Below, piece by piece: positions 21,375 to 35,592 of a DNA stretch of 64,000 nucleotides. Position 1 is the stretch's first letter; the number at the start of each line of letters is the position of its first letter. Source of the DNA: Siphonodentalium dalli (lineage: Eukaryota; Mollusca; Scaphopoda; Gadilida; Siphonodentaliidae); NCBI GenBank assembly GCA_032622095.1, contig CP136069.1:108344278-108408277 (forward strand). Reading direction: 5' to 3'. The position numbers and the translations under genes were made by a program. The notes beneath the pieces were generated by a model. That model worked only from the letters and a program-made list of their open reading frames with translations. It searched no databases and was not told where the DNA came from.

Positions 21375-22236
21375 GTACTCAATGTACTCTTTGATTATAG
21401 TTGTTATAAAGATGTTCATGACACTACAGAGGCCTGTTGTCCCTTTAATAAAGTAACTTTTTTGTCTCTTTCCTTGTCTAATTAAATCTTATCCCAATGT
21501 TAACAGATTATGTACATCCGATGTTAGCTCTTGAAGTTTGATTATGAATATTTCATGGTATAGCATTTTTATATGCCTCTTTTTTTATACGCCCTTTTGA
21601 AAAAAGGTCGTATTATGTTATCAGTCTAGCCGTCCATCCGTTAACATTTTTGGTTTCCGATCGATAACTCCAGTTTGGATTATTTGATCTGAACCAAAGT
21701 TGGTATGCGTATTTCCCCGCTAAAGATACAGGTCAAGATCGAATATGGGTTCCGTCCAGTTATTTTTACATGAGTTACGCCCCTTTTTGTCCGCCGACCC
21801 AACATGTACTCAGTGTACTCTTTGATTATAGTTGTTATAAAGATGTTCATGACACTACAGAGGCCTGTTGTCCCTTTAATAAAGTTACTTTTTTGTCTCT
21901 TTCCTTGTCTAATTAAATCTTATCCCAATGTTAACAGATTATGTACACCCGATGTTAGCTCTTGAAGTTTGATTATGAATATTTCATGGTATAGCATTTT
22001 TATATGCCTCTTTTTTTATACGCCCTTTTGAAAAAAGGTCGTATTATGTTATCAGTCTAGCCGTCCATCCGTTAACATTTTTGGTTTCTGATCGATAACT
22101 CCAGTTTGGATTATTTGATCTGAACCAAAGTTGGTATGTGTATTTCCCAGCTAAGACTACAGGTCAAGTTCGAATATAGGTTCTGTCTAATTATTTTTAA
22201 ATGAGTTACGGCCATTTTTCGACTTAGAATTTGACC
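21375..22236 (+). repeat. Tandem duplication, 431-bp period
   Basis: 21375-21805 and 21806-22236 are nearly identical, starting GTACTC(A)(A/G)TGTACTC. Each includes a head TTATACGCCCTTTTG pairing with AAAAGGTCGTATTA and a TCTAGCCGTCCATCCG tract. Few differences imply recent duplication. Confidence 0.85.
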
Positions 22237-22770
22237 GCATTTTGGCATTGAAAGTAGGGGTATATTAGATTTTCTTCAAATGTGAGCTCAAAGTATTATT
22301 TTGTTTTGCGGTAGTACAATTCGAAATGGCTAAAGGGCGTATTTTGCCACGCTCTAGTGATGCTCTTTTTTTAAGACATATTTTGTTGTGGGTCCGTCCA
22401 TTGGGGCATCCGTCCGGACGTTGGGGTGTCCATCCGTTAGTTTTTTTCTGGATGATAACTTTAGATATTCTCAATTGAATGGATTGAAATTTGGAACGTG
22501 GGTTTACTAGCACAAAATACAGGTCATGTTCAATTTTGGGTTCCAGCCGTCAATTTTTACCACAGCTATGGAATTAGCACTCAATTTTCATTCACAGATG
22601 ATAACTATAGACAGTCTGAACGTAATAGAATAAAATTTGGTATGTGAATTTACTATCCGAAAGTTCGAATTTGGGTTCCGCTCACCAATTTTAACCAGAG
22701 TTATGGCCCTTTGTTGGAATTACCATGTGCGTATTTTGCCACAACTTAGCAATGTTCTTGTTTTTCATGA
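22237..22770 (+). repeat. Hairpin-family repeat, tail modules
   Basis: Continues from the duplication with modules AAATTTGGTATGTGAATTTA and GAGTTATGGCCCTTT, and GCGTATTTTGCCAC tails at about 22325 and 22733 ending in TTCTTGTTTTT. A CGTCC-rich tract lies between about 22390 and 22440. Confidence 0.6.
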
Positions 22771-24718
22771 AGTTGGACTGTGTAAAAATGCACATTAGAC
22801 CAGATATTACTAGTATTGCCATTTTTGGAGATGGTGTGAATAATTCTTATTTTACCCACATATATAACTTGGGTGTTTTCATTTAGAAATTCTTACCTAT
22901 ATTAATATATACAGTAGACTTTCAGAATATAGTCTTTAAATATTTTTGATGATTTACTATTACTAGATATTTGTATCAGGTTACACGTTAGCATGGGGTG
23001 GTTCTAAATGTTCAACAGTTGGCAATTTTCCACCACATGTGTATATAGATTGACACTGTTCTCATTGTTTAATTTTCCAACCAGTAAGTTACATTGGGAA
23101 TTTGTTGTTTTTATACCAAGAATAGCACATGTTTCTCATTTTGTTCTAAATTTTAGTCGGAAATGGCCATAAGTTGGAAGTTGTCCAACCTTATTGTATG
23201 GTTGGAAAGCTTGGATACTACAGGCTCCCACATCGAGAGACACATGCGACTGTCTAATATGTATAAACAAAAAGACCTTAAATCATTTATCTCATTTAAC
23301 AGAAGGGAGATGACCACCTATCTATCAATTAGTAAAGGGTAACATTGTACCCTTTACTAATCCGATTTCATTTATCCATTCGATTTTCCAGTATAATAAG
23401 CTTTAATCAGCCAACTCAAGGAATAAATATACCATTTGATTAGAGCATTTAATTTAAATTACTTTGTATATTCTTACAGGGGAAAGCACCAGATGAGCAG
23501 TATGAGTTATCATGCAATGCTGAAAAACAGAATACACCAAGAAATAGAGAATACAGAAAATCTTTCCATCATGATATTTTGTGGAGTAGAACATCAATCA
23601 ATTTTATGTTTCTTAAGTTAACTTAATAAAAATACCATGTCCGATTTAGCACACCAAGGGTGAAAAATATTTTATTTTAGATGAGGAAACAACCCATCAA
23701 AACTCAGAGCTAACATGCAAGTTCTTGGTCAGCAGTTGATAAGGTGATTTGAAATTATACCTGGAATAAAAGACGACGATAGACTCTTGAAAGTGCTAGC
23801 TGGCATGTAGATACATAGATTTAATTATTTCCAATTAAATAATCATGTTTTATGCATCAAAATGATAGACAAGTTATAATACCGTGCTGATCACATGTGA
23901 TACAAGATGTTTTGTTTACATTTGTGATGACACATGCTGCGGAATTCCAGTTCAAACCAGGCATCACCATGTGTGAAATTTGAGGTGTAGAAAATAAATA
24001 GATGCAAACATTGAAATCTAATAGCTCTGAGCTTTGAAGGGCAGGTTTCTCAACTTAAATCAAATATTTTACAATCCCGAAACCGAAGAAATAGTAATTT
24101 AGTAGTATTGCACTGTATCTATAAATAGTACACTAGGAACATTTTGTTGCCATTTTCACGCAACACATGTAAATATTTGTGCCCTATCGTTTACTTTTTG
24201 GGCAGTGTGATCTCTGTGATTCTGCATCTTTTTGCATAACTCAGTGATATATGCCAGACTTTAGCCAAATGTTGGCCCTCAAATTTAATCAATGCAGCAT
24301 TTGTATGTGAATAAACTTTTGGGATATTTAAATACAATTGAGTTAGGAGCTCATTTGACTGAGTGCTTCTTGTCGGGTGATCATGAATAGTGTACTGACT
24401 TTATGATAAGTTGATCGCAAGTGACTTTGAGACTAAACTAAAAGGTTTTATGTGAATTTCGATGGGGCAGTGTCGCAGATGAATCCAATTAGGCCTATGC
24501 GATTATTCGATATTTGTTTTGTTATTTGATTCGACATTTGAGAGTAGAAGTGTAGAATTCCCCATTAGTGACATAATTCAAATCTGGAATTTTTTAATTA
24601 CTGCACATAAAAATTGACGAATTGGCGATTCGGGATGCAACTTTCGGCAATAAACTAACTCAAGTGATTTTGCCATCGAGAGTCATTGCATTTAATTAAT
24701 ATATAAGAATGATGCTGT
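22771..24718. other. No gene seen
   Basis: About 1.9 kb of AT-rich sequence without convincing exon, promoter or repeat. A TTAGTAAAGGGTA/TACCCTTTACTAA palindrome lies at about 23330-23362. Confidence 0.4.
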
Positions 24719-24796
24719 GTGTTGTCAATTTGGATTAATATTCATAAAAAATAACTACATTGAGCAAGATTATTCTCAATTTCTTTTGATCACAGA

Positions 24797-24994
24797 GTGT
24801 TTCACATCACTTTAAATATTGTTTCGCCATCCAAAAAAAAGATGACAATGTGTTTTATTTTATAGATAATTTTGACATACAGACGAGAATAAGTACCTGA
24901 GTGTTTCACATCACTTTAAATATTGTTTTGCCATCCACAAAAAAGATGACAATGTGTTTTATTTTATAGATAATTTTGACATACAGACGAGAAT
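24797..24994. repeat. 104-bp tandem duplication
   Basis: Two copies beginning GTGTTTCACATCACTTTAAA at 24797 and 24901, almost identical. A diverged relative of 24719-24830 lies at about 27626-27760 (TTGTCAATTTGGAT, TTGAGCAAGATTATTC). Confidence 0.8.
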
Positions 24995-25049
24995 GCAAAA
25001 CATAGTTTTATATTATCATTTCATTTTTCAATGCGATCAAAATCCCACT

Positions 25050-25290
25050 AATCGTAGGGGCCTAATTCCAATCTATGATGAAATTCTTTGATCATGATTC
25101 TTATGGTCCAAACTTCACATGGAGCTTCAGAATGACATCTAGATGGGGAGCAATCATTTTTTTCCAAATTGTTTTTTAAAACATGGCCACCAGCAGTCAT
25201 CTTCAATTTCAAATTTGAATACATCGGTACATCATTCAGCCCACTGCTACCCACATTTATCCAAGAATTGTATTGAAAATTTATGGCCAT
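25050..25290. repeat. Dispersed 'ACATGGCCACCAGC' repeat
   Basis: ACATGGCCACCAGCAGTCAT with upstream TAGATGGGGAG and downstream CCCACATTTATCC has relatives near 26160-26310 and 44710-44960. An 80-aa frame on the minus strand is an artefact of this repeat. Confidence 0.5.
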
Positions 25291-25321
25291 GTTTAGGATC
25301 TATCACATTTTACTGATTTTT

Positions 25322-25690
25322 AGCTGACCTGAGACTAAGTCTCCGGTGGAGCTAGAGTCATCACTCCTCGTCCATACATCTGTCCGTCCATCCATCCATC
25401 CGTCAACAATTCTTTAAACCTCTTCAGAACCAGAAGACCGAATGGGTTCATATTTGGTGTGGATGTTCCCTAGGTGACTCACTTTCAGATTTGTTCAAAA
25501 GAGGTCACTGGGTCAAATAGTTGCGAAAGCAGGGCCATAACTCTATCTCGCCATAGTAATTCTTAGAATGACTTCTTCTCAAGAACCATTGGGCCGATTT
25601 AGCTTATATATGGTATGGAGTGTCCTTGGGTGACTGGGGTTCAGATCTGTTCATAGGGTCATATAGGGGCAGAGCCAGCGACACAACTCT
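25322..25690 (+). repeat. Hairpin-headed repeat, GAGACTAAGTCTC family
   Basis: The head TAGCTGACC...GGTGGAGCTA encloses the palindrome GAGACTAAGTCTC. A CGTCCATACATCTGTCCGTC tract follows, then modules with TTCATATTTGGTGTGGATG and GGTCACTGGGTCAAA. Same architecture as the other headed repeats with different sequence. Confidence 0.65.
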
Positions 25691-26511
25691 TTTAAATTTT
25701 TTTTTTAGATTCATCTCTTTGTTCAATTTAACCAAAAAAAACAAACAAAAAAAAAATTGATTTTTTATAAATTTTAATTGAGATTAATTTCCTGCTCAAT
25801 TTAAAAAAATAAATAACACCATTATAACATCCACTAGGGTGACTCAACCAAATTTGGTTTAAATAAGTCTAAAATTAAGAACATGCAAACAGCTAGCAGA
25901 TACTCAGAGCTCTATGAGATATGAGGAAAATGTCTGCAATCACAGAATGTTTAATTAACACCATATATAAGTCATATTGATTATAAAGTAATAAATGAAA
26001 TGGCAGTGTTAACAAAATCTGACTGGAATGGCAGCTCCTTTGATTAATAGCCTAAAATTCTCTGCCTGTTAAAGAATTTGTATATAAATGACCCATAGCT
26101 TATGATAACAAACTCCAAAAGGCAAGTGTGAATGATGAATTTGGCAGTTAGGCCAGTAAAACTAAATGGCCAGTGGCCATCTTGGATTTTACTTTATATA
26201 TATCTCTTCATGTTGATATCAAGTATTACTTTGGCATACCCTACAACCAGCATTGTTTCACACATTTGATGCCCAAATATCATACAGCTTTCCATGTTGA
26301 CCTCTAGTATGACTAAAATATTTAAAATTTCTGCATTCATTATCGCTCCATACTGTAATATATGAAACTATCCTCCAAGTTGAGCTACAGTTTCATTTAC
26401 AATCTTGATAATGAATATTTTAATACTTTTATGATTCTTCAAACATACCCATTTCTAGTGCCCTGCATCCCTGTCATGATTGTTATGATATATTAAATTT
26501 TAATTTGTAAT
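25691..26511. other. Non-coding
   Basis: AT-rich. About 26150-26310 holds another copy of the GGCCATCTTGGATTTTAC dispersed repeat. No gene seen. Confidence 0.4.
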
Positions 26512-27157
26512 TATACCCCCACTTTTGAAGAAAATGGGGGGTATACTGGATTGACTCCGTCCGTCCGTCCGTCCGTCACGCTTTCTCCCTCCATGCGTCC
26601 GTCCGTTCGTCCGTCCGTCCGTCCGTCCGACTAACTCATAACTCGAACAACTATGAACTGATTTCAATAAAAAAAAATTATGCAATCTCCTTAGGATGGT
26701 CTCTCCGCATGATGCTAATTGCGGTTCGGTCAGACGTTTTTTTATCAAGTTACGCTGAGTTACGCCTCATTTTCGACTTAGTCTGACTTAGATAATTCTG
26801 TCCGACTTAATAACTTTAACAAATATGAACCGATTTCAATAATTTTGGTATACATGCTTCTCACAATACCCTCTCTACATGATGCGGCTAGGGATTGGCT
26901 CACACTGTTTTTCGTAATATTACACTTCATTTTCGACTTATTTTGACTTAGAAAATTCTGTCTGACTTAATAACTTTAACAAATATGAACCAATTTGAAT
27001 AATTTTTTCTGTACAAGCTTCTTGTGACATCATTTCGATATTAACTAGTCCAAATTTTTCTTTAAAATTAAAAATCTTTTTTGTTGGGTTTACGGATAAT
27101 GCGGGTTGAATTTGCCACGGTGGGGGTATGCTAGCACTCGAGTGCACACCTCTTGTT
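26512..27157 (+). repeat. Hairpin-headed repeat, TATACCCCC family
   Basis: The head pairs TATACCCCC with GGGGGTATA (26514-26554). Two (GTCC)n tracts follow (about 26548-26577, 26597-26627), then modules with AACAAATATGAACCGATTTC, TTTTGGTATAC and TTTTCGACTTA. It ends GGTGGGGGTATGCTAGCAC and CACCTCTTGTTT. The short frames on both strands are repeat-derived. Confidence 0.7.
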
Positions 27158-29758
27158 TATTTATGTATGTAGATATAAACAAAAATAACGGATTCAACAT
27201 GGTCATGGTTGTTGACCACCAAAAAATTCAGTAAAGTCTGTATGAACCCTGAAGGTTGCTTAATTTTTCTTGTGGTCAAATTCCCAAAACAACATTTGAA
27301 TTGGAACCGACCATTCAAGAAATCAATATCAGTTTAAGAATGGTCACCAGATTATCAACAGAAAAAAAAACAACTAACTGCTTAGGTTTTTGCACACCAG
27401 GTAGTTTGCCAATTTCATCCCAGTCAAACTGATGACCATACTGAATTTGCTTCTACTTCTATTTACATACCTATGTTATGGACTTGTTTGGGTATGTGAA
27501 ACTAATAAGTTAGTATACTAATGCAGGCGCTATACCAACTGGAGGAATGTAGAATTTACTAACATTGCCGAAAATCTAAAAAAAATTGGACGTACCACTC
27601 CATCCAAAACATTGTCTGAACTGTGCTGTTGTCAATTTGGATATACAATTTGTAAAAATAACTATGCTTAATTAAGCAAGTTGAGCAAGATTATTCTTCA
27701 TTTCTATTTGTTCATCCTACAGGAGTGTTTAACATTACTTTAACATTGACTGAAGCCTTGAAGTGTCTTATATCTCAATTCAGCCATTTGTAATACAAAT
27801 TATCAAATTACTGAATATGTTGCAATGTGCCAAGCATATTTATAGATGGTCTATCTCTTTCCATAAAGTTTTTTATATAGATTCCGGGGTATAAAATAAC
27901 ATATACCGTATGAATCAACGTCAAATGTTTCTATCAATTAATATAAATTTTATTTAGAATTTCTTATCACATCAGCTGAACAGTTTTAGGGGCTATTTTT
28001 AGAACAGAAATCCATGAGAAAACATAGAGAGCATAACAAACGTAACGAGAAGGACATCTCTATATCTTGTTGGCACACTCAATCATGGCAAATTTTATTT
28101 TAGCTACATGTACTAGTACCCATTCTTCAGTTTTATCTGTATTTTTTTCTCAAAGTAGCAACTTGTAATCTTGAAAATCTGGATATATAAAAATTATGTT
28201 GTTGTAATTGTAGCCTAAGATAGACCATCTTCAATATTGCATTTGTGTGTAGCTATGTTTGTCCATACTACTCTTAGTCTGTATATCAAATTGTTCTGTC
28301 ACATTTGGAAAAGTGAAAAATAACCATGCTGTCAAAATATTATTTATGTCTCTTAATTATCACATTCATGTTCGTCTCTTGAATTTTCTCCTATCATTAT
28401 ATCATATTTCTGTACTATTCTTTGTATTACATCCTGATTAAATAGAATTGATGAATAAAATACATGTTGTATTAACAAAAGTTGTTTGTTAATGAGTAAA
28501 ATTCATTGTATGCCACTTGGGAATTGGAAGTTGGTTGTGTGTGCTATATTTCATTTTTCATGGTACACACTTCCTAAGTGCCGATCAATTCATCTCCAAG
28601 GGAGAAATTTTGTTTTATAACTAATTTGTTGGATTCTAGTTCAGAGACTTTATAAATAGTAATCAGATTTCCAACCCATCTCTTAGTGTAAAAATATGTT
28701 GCATTAGACAAAGAATTTAATATCTTCTTATCTTCAATAAAATGTTAACCTAATATGCCAAAATGGCCTTCAGTTTCTCACACAAAGAGGGTATTCACTG
28801 TTACTAGTAGGATAGTAATTTGTAACACTTGGAAATATTGAGGTAACAATTTGAAAATCCCAAAACAAAATAGGGGAGTTGCAACAAATCAACATAATTT
28901 AAAACTTACTTCTGTTCAAGAAGGGTAGGGTTACAGTTAGAAATTTGTAATTTACACCTCCCAGGGGAACACCATGTCTCGATTTGTATGTTGGCACGTT
29001 CAAAATAATAATATAAAACACTACATATATACTGGATATAACATATCAATTAAATTTAGTAAGATTTAGGATGAAATATTCTAAAAACATTGTTGCCGAG
29101 GTGAGAAGTTCAGACAACAGACTATATTTTATTTTCTTTAGTTTGCTCAAATTCTCTGCAAAAAAAAGTCATACAAAACTATGTGATTGAATTGTTTGGC
29201 TGACTGGAGTTTTCTACCCAATGACAAAAAGCCTACAGATTCATTCATTGAAATGGCATGCAACCTCAGATTGTGCACAGCAGTCTGTGCATATGGTTGA
29301 CAAATTCCTAACTGTTTCTAGCAATTGATTGGTGTCAGTTTAACCAACTGTGTATGAAAATGTGAATAATGATATAATTTTTCCTATAGTACCCAGAAGC
29401 ACAATTGGAGTAATATAACAATATGTTGGGAGGTTTCACCCCTTGTAAATTAGAGGGTCTAAGAATATTGGAATATTATTTGATGATTCAAGAAGGAGAT
29501 GAGAAATGAAGATCTTCAAATTTTGAATTGTGTTTTATAAGGGATGACAATTTGTGTTGATGCCCCCCCCCCCCCAAATCAAGGTAACTTAGCTGCACCC
29601 CTCACATGTGTTCATATGGGGAAAGTGTTCTCCAGCAATTGGAAAAGACATAAAGACATAAATGGCGAATACATACATGGATATACATCTCAAAATTAAC
29701 AACTACTCCCCCCCCCCCCTTCTTGGCTTGGAACTTTTAAACTGGTACATCAAACTTT
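27158..29758. other. No gene seen
   Basis: AT-rich DNA. About 27626-27760 is a diverged relative of 24719-24830. Short C runs lie near 29565 and 29709. The scattered short frames have no domain. Confidence 0.4.
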
Positions 29759-30050
29759 TCAACTATTGAAAAATTCCCAAACTGACCCCTCCCCCCCCCC
29801 CCCCAAGGTTTGAACATTTCCTACTGACAGCCATTTCAAACCAAATTTGTTTACCAAAAGTAGAAAATCATGTAACTGGGGTGTAAAATTTCCAGCTGAT
29901 GATGTGTCAGGCATGAACTTTCCAAATGTTGAAAATTGTGAGTCTTTGTGACCAATGTGGGGAGGGGATAGAAACCACAAGCAGCCGCTGTTGATACACC
30001 CCTGCTCATCGGATAAGTAGAGGCTGTATGCACCCGTAGCAATGGGTTTA
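29759..30050. repeat. Dispersed repeat, copy 1 of 3
   Basis: GGTTTGAACATTTCC, GCCATTTCA and AAATTTCCAGCTGATGATG are echoed at about 33828-34060 and 37122-37400. The 105-aa minus-strand frame here is likely a by-product. A C-rich run is at about 29787-29804. Confidence 0.5.
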
Positions 30051-32219
30051 CCACAGGTACCGCTGTACTGCCACACCTATCATATCAATGTAGCCCTGTT
30101 TTATTTCTATATATCACATGAAGAGTGATACATTTGTGACATTTTAGTGCAGCGAATCGATTTGTGAATAGGTGGTGCAGCTTTTTACGGAAGCATGAAC
30201 ATTGACATTAGTCTTTTATTTATTGAACCACGAAGACTATGTGTATCGAATATATCATCGCGGGTGGTTAACTGATATATATGTATTGTCGGACAGTCAT
30301 CAAATGACGTGACCGTCAGTTTATTTATGAACGTTATCGCCCGTACATGTACATGCATATACATTATAGCTAGGCCTATGTATACATATATGTATATGAT
30401 AACCACGATCGTGGTGGTATATGCGATATATCCAATTGGATTCCATCACGGCATATACCGATACATGCATATTTGCCTACGTCTATAAATTGTATTATAC
30501 TTCAATAAATAAGTATTCCTCTCGACCTTTACAGGTGAAGCTTTATATGGGGCGAATGCATACTCCGCCCCACCCAGCAACTATAGCCATTTTCGTCCGT
30601 ATCATACATGCTAGGGTCAGGCATATATACATGCGCAAATCAACATTTCTATAGATAACCTACATACTATTCACGACTTGGGATGATTGCATACGGTATG
30701 CAAACAAAGGCATTTAAAGAAATTGGCATCATAATAAAACTTCAATGTTCTTGACCTTTGATTTAAAATTGACAAAATTAATAGGCCTACACATCCGACA
30801 TTGAAACAAGAATGATAAAATTAATGTAAGCGTGAATAGTGTATATCTCCATTTCCCAGACAATAGTAGGCTATGTGACGCGGCCCCCGGCGTGGACCCA
30901 ATTAACATGCAGACCGGCTATTTCACAAGACATTGAACAGGCTACCGGTAGCTAGCCAGAATGGGCCATATCAGTGGGATTTTTCTTCAGATAAAATGCA
31001 AAACCCTGCAGATGGCTTCTTTATGAATAGTATACAACCTGTTCGCACTGAGCTCTAGCGGACGAGGGTGTCCGGTTGAGTTAGAACAAGGATGTGGATA
31101 TTACAAGTAAAAACATGAAGTTAAAATATCTGTTCTGCCATCCTCAGCATGTTTTTAGCATCTCCTTCTGAAAAGAGAGGTGCTTATGACACTGTTCGAC
31201 CTGTTCGCTACATCCGTAGCCCTGGTATGACATTTGGAAAGACTAAAATGTCAATCTTGAAGGTCTTCCCGTTGGGCAAACTTAAACTGTTTTAATAAAT
31301 AAAGAATTAATTTTTCTCTTGGGTGCATGACTTTACATCATATCTGAATTTATTGGGATTATTTTTATCATGAAAATTACACCAGTAAGTTGCTTTTAGG
31401 GAATAATATATATTATTTTCAACATAGATTATGCTGAACCAGGAAGTAAAATGTCATTTTGGATACCGGTAAGCGCAATACGTCACTGCTTTGTGCGCAG
31501 GTGACACAGGGAATATACAGAAGTTTAAATGAAATATTTTCAAGGTTATCTCCATTAAATCTACATTTCTGGAAAAACAATGTCATGAGAATATTGCCAT
31601 GTTGAAATACATGTAATATTTAACCAAGTGAGTATCTTCATAGAATGCAGAATTGTTCATATATAAGCTCAATTTCAACTTGCAGTGTGAGTATGAAACA
31701 AACTTGTCACATTAAGTTGCACAATTTCGTGATAGGCCTACCACAATTACGGCCATACGGGGCATAAAGTCCCCAATATAAAGTTTCAATCGAATTAATA
31801 AATCGGTATACTAATATAAATGCATTTATATTAGTAAAACCTTATTTTTGGAACTTTATTTCCAGTAACTTCAGTGAGCAACATTACTAATACTAGAACT
31901 CAGTTACTAGTAGTCAGTAATACAGTTACTAGTAATAGTAGTAGTAGTACTAGTAACTGTGCCATCTGTGAGTGTGACTGTGGACAGTGTTGTGTCTGGT
32001 TGTGGTGATACAATCACTGTTACAATTACATTGATAGTCAATGACAATGTGATTGATTAATCATTATTTAATTTTAAATGCCAATTAAATCATATAATTA
32101 TGGATGAAGATGGATAACTCTAAAATCATGAGGAGACTATATTTTATATAAACGATAACTTAGAGTTAGATCTCGAGAAACTGATGTTTGACGAGCTGAA
32201 GCAAGCATGTAATTTCAAG
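30051..32219. other. No gene seen
   Basis: Mixed sequence with a less AT-rich patch (about 30880-31100). TAC/TAG trinucleotide-like sequence occurs at about 31895-31955. No convincing exon. Confidence 0.35.
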
Positions 32220-32609
32220 TAGGGCTGCAATGATTCTTCGTGAATTCAATGTATCACGATACCCTTTCAAACGATACATGTATCGAATTGTGTCATGTGT
32301 ATCGCTATACAGTAAATCAGGTATTGTCTGAAGATTGGCTAGTGTAAAAAAAGCAAAACCTGCAATTATCTCACAAGTTTACATGTATACTACATATGTA
32401 TATATATTTGACTCATCTAGCCAACAATTAAACTCCATTATAGTTTTAAATGAACTCTTATAACCTCCAGTTTAATAAACACGATGTTTCTGATAATTCA
32501 GGAGGTATTCATTTGGAAACTAATTTATGGTATAATGATATGTGTCGTATCATTGATAATTTATCGTGATTTGTATCGTATCATGACAAAGTGTATCATT
32601 GCAGCCCTA
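32220..32609. mobile_element. hAT MITE with 8-bp TSD
   Basis: The ends share TAGGGCTGCAATGAT as an inverted repeat and TATCACGATAC-like subterminal motifs. The flanks are ATTTCAAG (32212-32219) and ATTTTAAG (32610-32617), a 7/8 target duplication. 390 bp; the 62-aa frame inside is not a transposase. Confidence 0.85.
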
Positions 32610-32639
32610 ATTTTAAGGGCGTGTGTGTTGATAATAAGG

Positions 32640-33110
32640 CCAAATTTCATCAAACAACATGTTGATAAATAACATGTTTCAAGCAATTTTTACTATAGTT
32701 GACTGGTTAACATTATTTGTGGGCAATAGCTGAACCCGCATTTAAATTTTGTTGTTGTTGGAATCTGATTATATGTCAACCATTGAATCAGATTGAGTAC
32801 CTTTAAATCAACTAACAGGCACAAATTGCAGATGAAGATGGATAGCTCTAATATCAAGTGGTAATACGGTCAAATTTGTGATATTTTAGTGATAATATGG
32901 CCATATTTCGTTGAACAAAATGTTGATAAATAACAAGTTTTAAGAAATTTTATAAATTGTATTTATTGATACCATAGTTGACACTGGTTACGATTATTTT
33001 GGTGCAATAAATCGATTCTGATAACTAAAGTGTGTTTTAAAGAACTGTTGTTGTATCTTGATGGTATGGGGACCGTCTGATCAGATTGAGTACCTTTAAT
33101 CTTTCAGATA
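32640..33110. repeat. Dispersed repeat, copies 2 and 3
   Basis: Two tandem relatives (about 32650-32810, 32910-33100) of 18225-18400, each ending in GATTGAGTACCTTTAA. Confidence 0.55.
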
Positions 33111-35583
33111 ACATGAAGAATCATGTCCAGTAGCTGGAAACATCAAATGAGTCAAAGAAAAAAAAAAAGAGATAACCCGGGCCGATAGCCACTCAGGGAT
33201 CCTCAGGTATACATGTATATTCTGATTGAATGTTGAATCACAATAATAATTACTAGTATTCCCACTTGTTTTTAAGGACTTTACTGACCCAATTTTCCCC
33301 AAATTTAATGGAGTCCAAAATAAAGATTTATGTACTTCACTTTTATTAGTAATCATGGCAACCAAACCCATGGATGCAACATTTTAAGAGTACAATTGAT
33401 GGTAGATTATATGTTAGAAATTCAAAATGTGAAATTCAAAATCATTCTGCACCCACTCCATTGAACCACACCAAACTCACAAGTTTGTGTCATTAAATTT
33501 TCAGACCCTCCCTGGGGCTTTGATTTTTCCCAAATGTTCCCACGCAGACTACTAGATGGTAGCCAATTCTAAATGAATCAGTAGTCTTGTGGCCACCAGC
33601 CATGCAGGGGGAGGGGGTGAAAAGGAATGGTTCGCCCTAGTAATTATTATATTAATTAAATTAATTATCAAGTAATTACTGGCAAGGGCACAAGACACAT
33701 GGGTCGGATGATGGTTCGGCCCGATGCGAGAATATTTTGAAATCTGAACATGAAAATTTTACAATCCTAGCATTTAGACTGGCCTTAGGTTTTCCAATTC
33801 AGGAAAATTTTCAACCTGACACTCATCCTAAGGTTTGAAAATTGCCAACTGATGGCCATTTCAGTCCAGAATTTTGCAAATGAAAGGGAAATTATATGAA
33901 AATGTTGGTCTAAAAACAACAAATTCATCACAAAGAAATTGTTGGAAAATCAAATTACGAAAACAATTTCAACCTAATTTTGGTGTGAATTTTCCGACTA
34001 ATGTTGCCATAGGTTTGACTACAGTTTAAGGGGTAAGAGTCCTGCATAACACACCCCTGTCGGCACATCTCTGCTTGGCACCCCATGCTAAGAGTGCGGT
34101 CTTGCGTTCACTGAAGACAAGAAATCATCAATACTAAATTATGTTGGGTGGCACCCGGGGAGGGGTCAGGGGGCTACATCCCCACCCCTGTCGGGAAGGG
34201 ATAGCCACCCCATCGGTGAGATCTGCAATGGTCAACCCAGTAGCTAAAGCCCGCCCCCTATCGGGGGAATCGTATAGCCCCTGCGTCAGGATATCCTGAA
34301 ATCAAATAGATATTTTAAAGGAGAAGACCACATATGGAGCAGAAATCAGGGGGGAAATGAGCTCTCATAAACACAAAACTACAGTAAAGACATCCCAATA
34401 AACCCAAAGTTGCGTATAATATATATGGTATCGTACTGTTCGCCTCTCTATATCATGTAAATACTTTTTCTAAAAACACTTAAACCAACTCAGCGTGCGA
34501 TTTCCGTTGTGCCCCTAGTATCAAAAGTGAGTCTAGAATTGACAAAGTTCAAACAGTAAATATGACCAGGCAAGACATAGAAACCGCTAATCTCATTACC
34601 ACTCTAACAACACCAGTCTAACATGATTACCTTTCAAAGCAATAACACCAGGGGTCAATACTATGAACAATTTTATACCTGTAAATACAAATTGTATTTA
34701 TTAATTTGTAATTACAAATTTGTGTTTACTATCACAGTGGTTTCATAGTACAGAGAAAATTTAGCCGTATTATTGTAATACCTTAGACTGGGCGAGAGGT
34801 GAAACCCCTAAAAGGCAGCTGTAAAACTTAGAAAAAACTAACTCCCCACTCTGCTCCCATGCACATGTTATCAGTGTCATCTGAATACCAGTTCAAATTA
34901 GACGGACATGTATATAGAGCTAAAATAACTGACAACAATTTATATGGGGAAGTTACAATGCGTGCTATCATATTGTGATTAGTGAAAACGCCGGTACTAT
35001 GAAACGATGAGCTAACAAAATCTCGCAAATTTCACAAAGATCTACTGTTGATTATTGTAGATTGCTTACGGACAAACTTTTGCCTGTGAGTGATTAACAA
35101 TATATTGAATCACGGCGGGCCAAAGTTACAAAAGAAATAACCAATCATAAGTTGAGAGGTGAACGCTTATCAGAGCTATCCAATCGGTTCACGGATTGCT
35201 AAGTTGATGACCACTTGTCTGCGCAAGTTAACAATTAAACGGTCCGTTTGTAGTGTGTGTATGTAAGTACAAGTCTGTGTAATACCGAGTACTACAAACA
35301 TTTTGGTATCATTGTTTTTACAAATTACAAATTTACAATCATTCAGTTTGTGAAAATAAAATATTATATTTTGATGGTATAGCATTATATATATTGTGAC
35401 CATCCTATTATTTCAAACTGATCCGCTACTCTTATCATAACACATCGAGGCAGCAGGAACAGGATTTGCGTGCCCGCCCGAAGGGCGGCACGAGGACGGT
35501 GTGAGCTCACATCGAGGCAGTAACGTGGCTCCATTTTATCGGGAGGGGTGTATCGAAGCAGGGACGTGCTAATGGTCTCGGTT
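33111..35583. other. Mostly featureless; dispersed repeat copy 2
   Basis: About 33828-34060 resembles 29759-30050 and 37122-37400. About 34648-34760 carries GGGGTCAATACTATGAAC with GTTTCATAGTAC opposite, related in reverse to 37519-37700. A strong GC-rich hairpin (GTGCCCGCCCGAAGGGCGGC) is at about 35470-35491. No gene seen. Confidence 0.4.
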
Positions 35584-35592
35584 ATAGGAGTG

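Noticed and set aside
29759-30076. A 105-aa minus-strand gene
   Set aside because: It overlaps a dispersed repeat with relatives at 33.8 and 37.1 kb and has a glycine run from a C tract; no domain.
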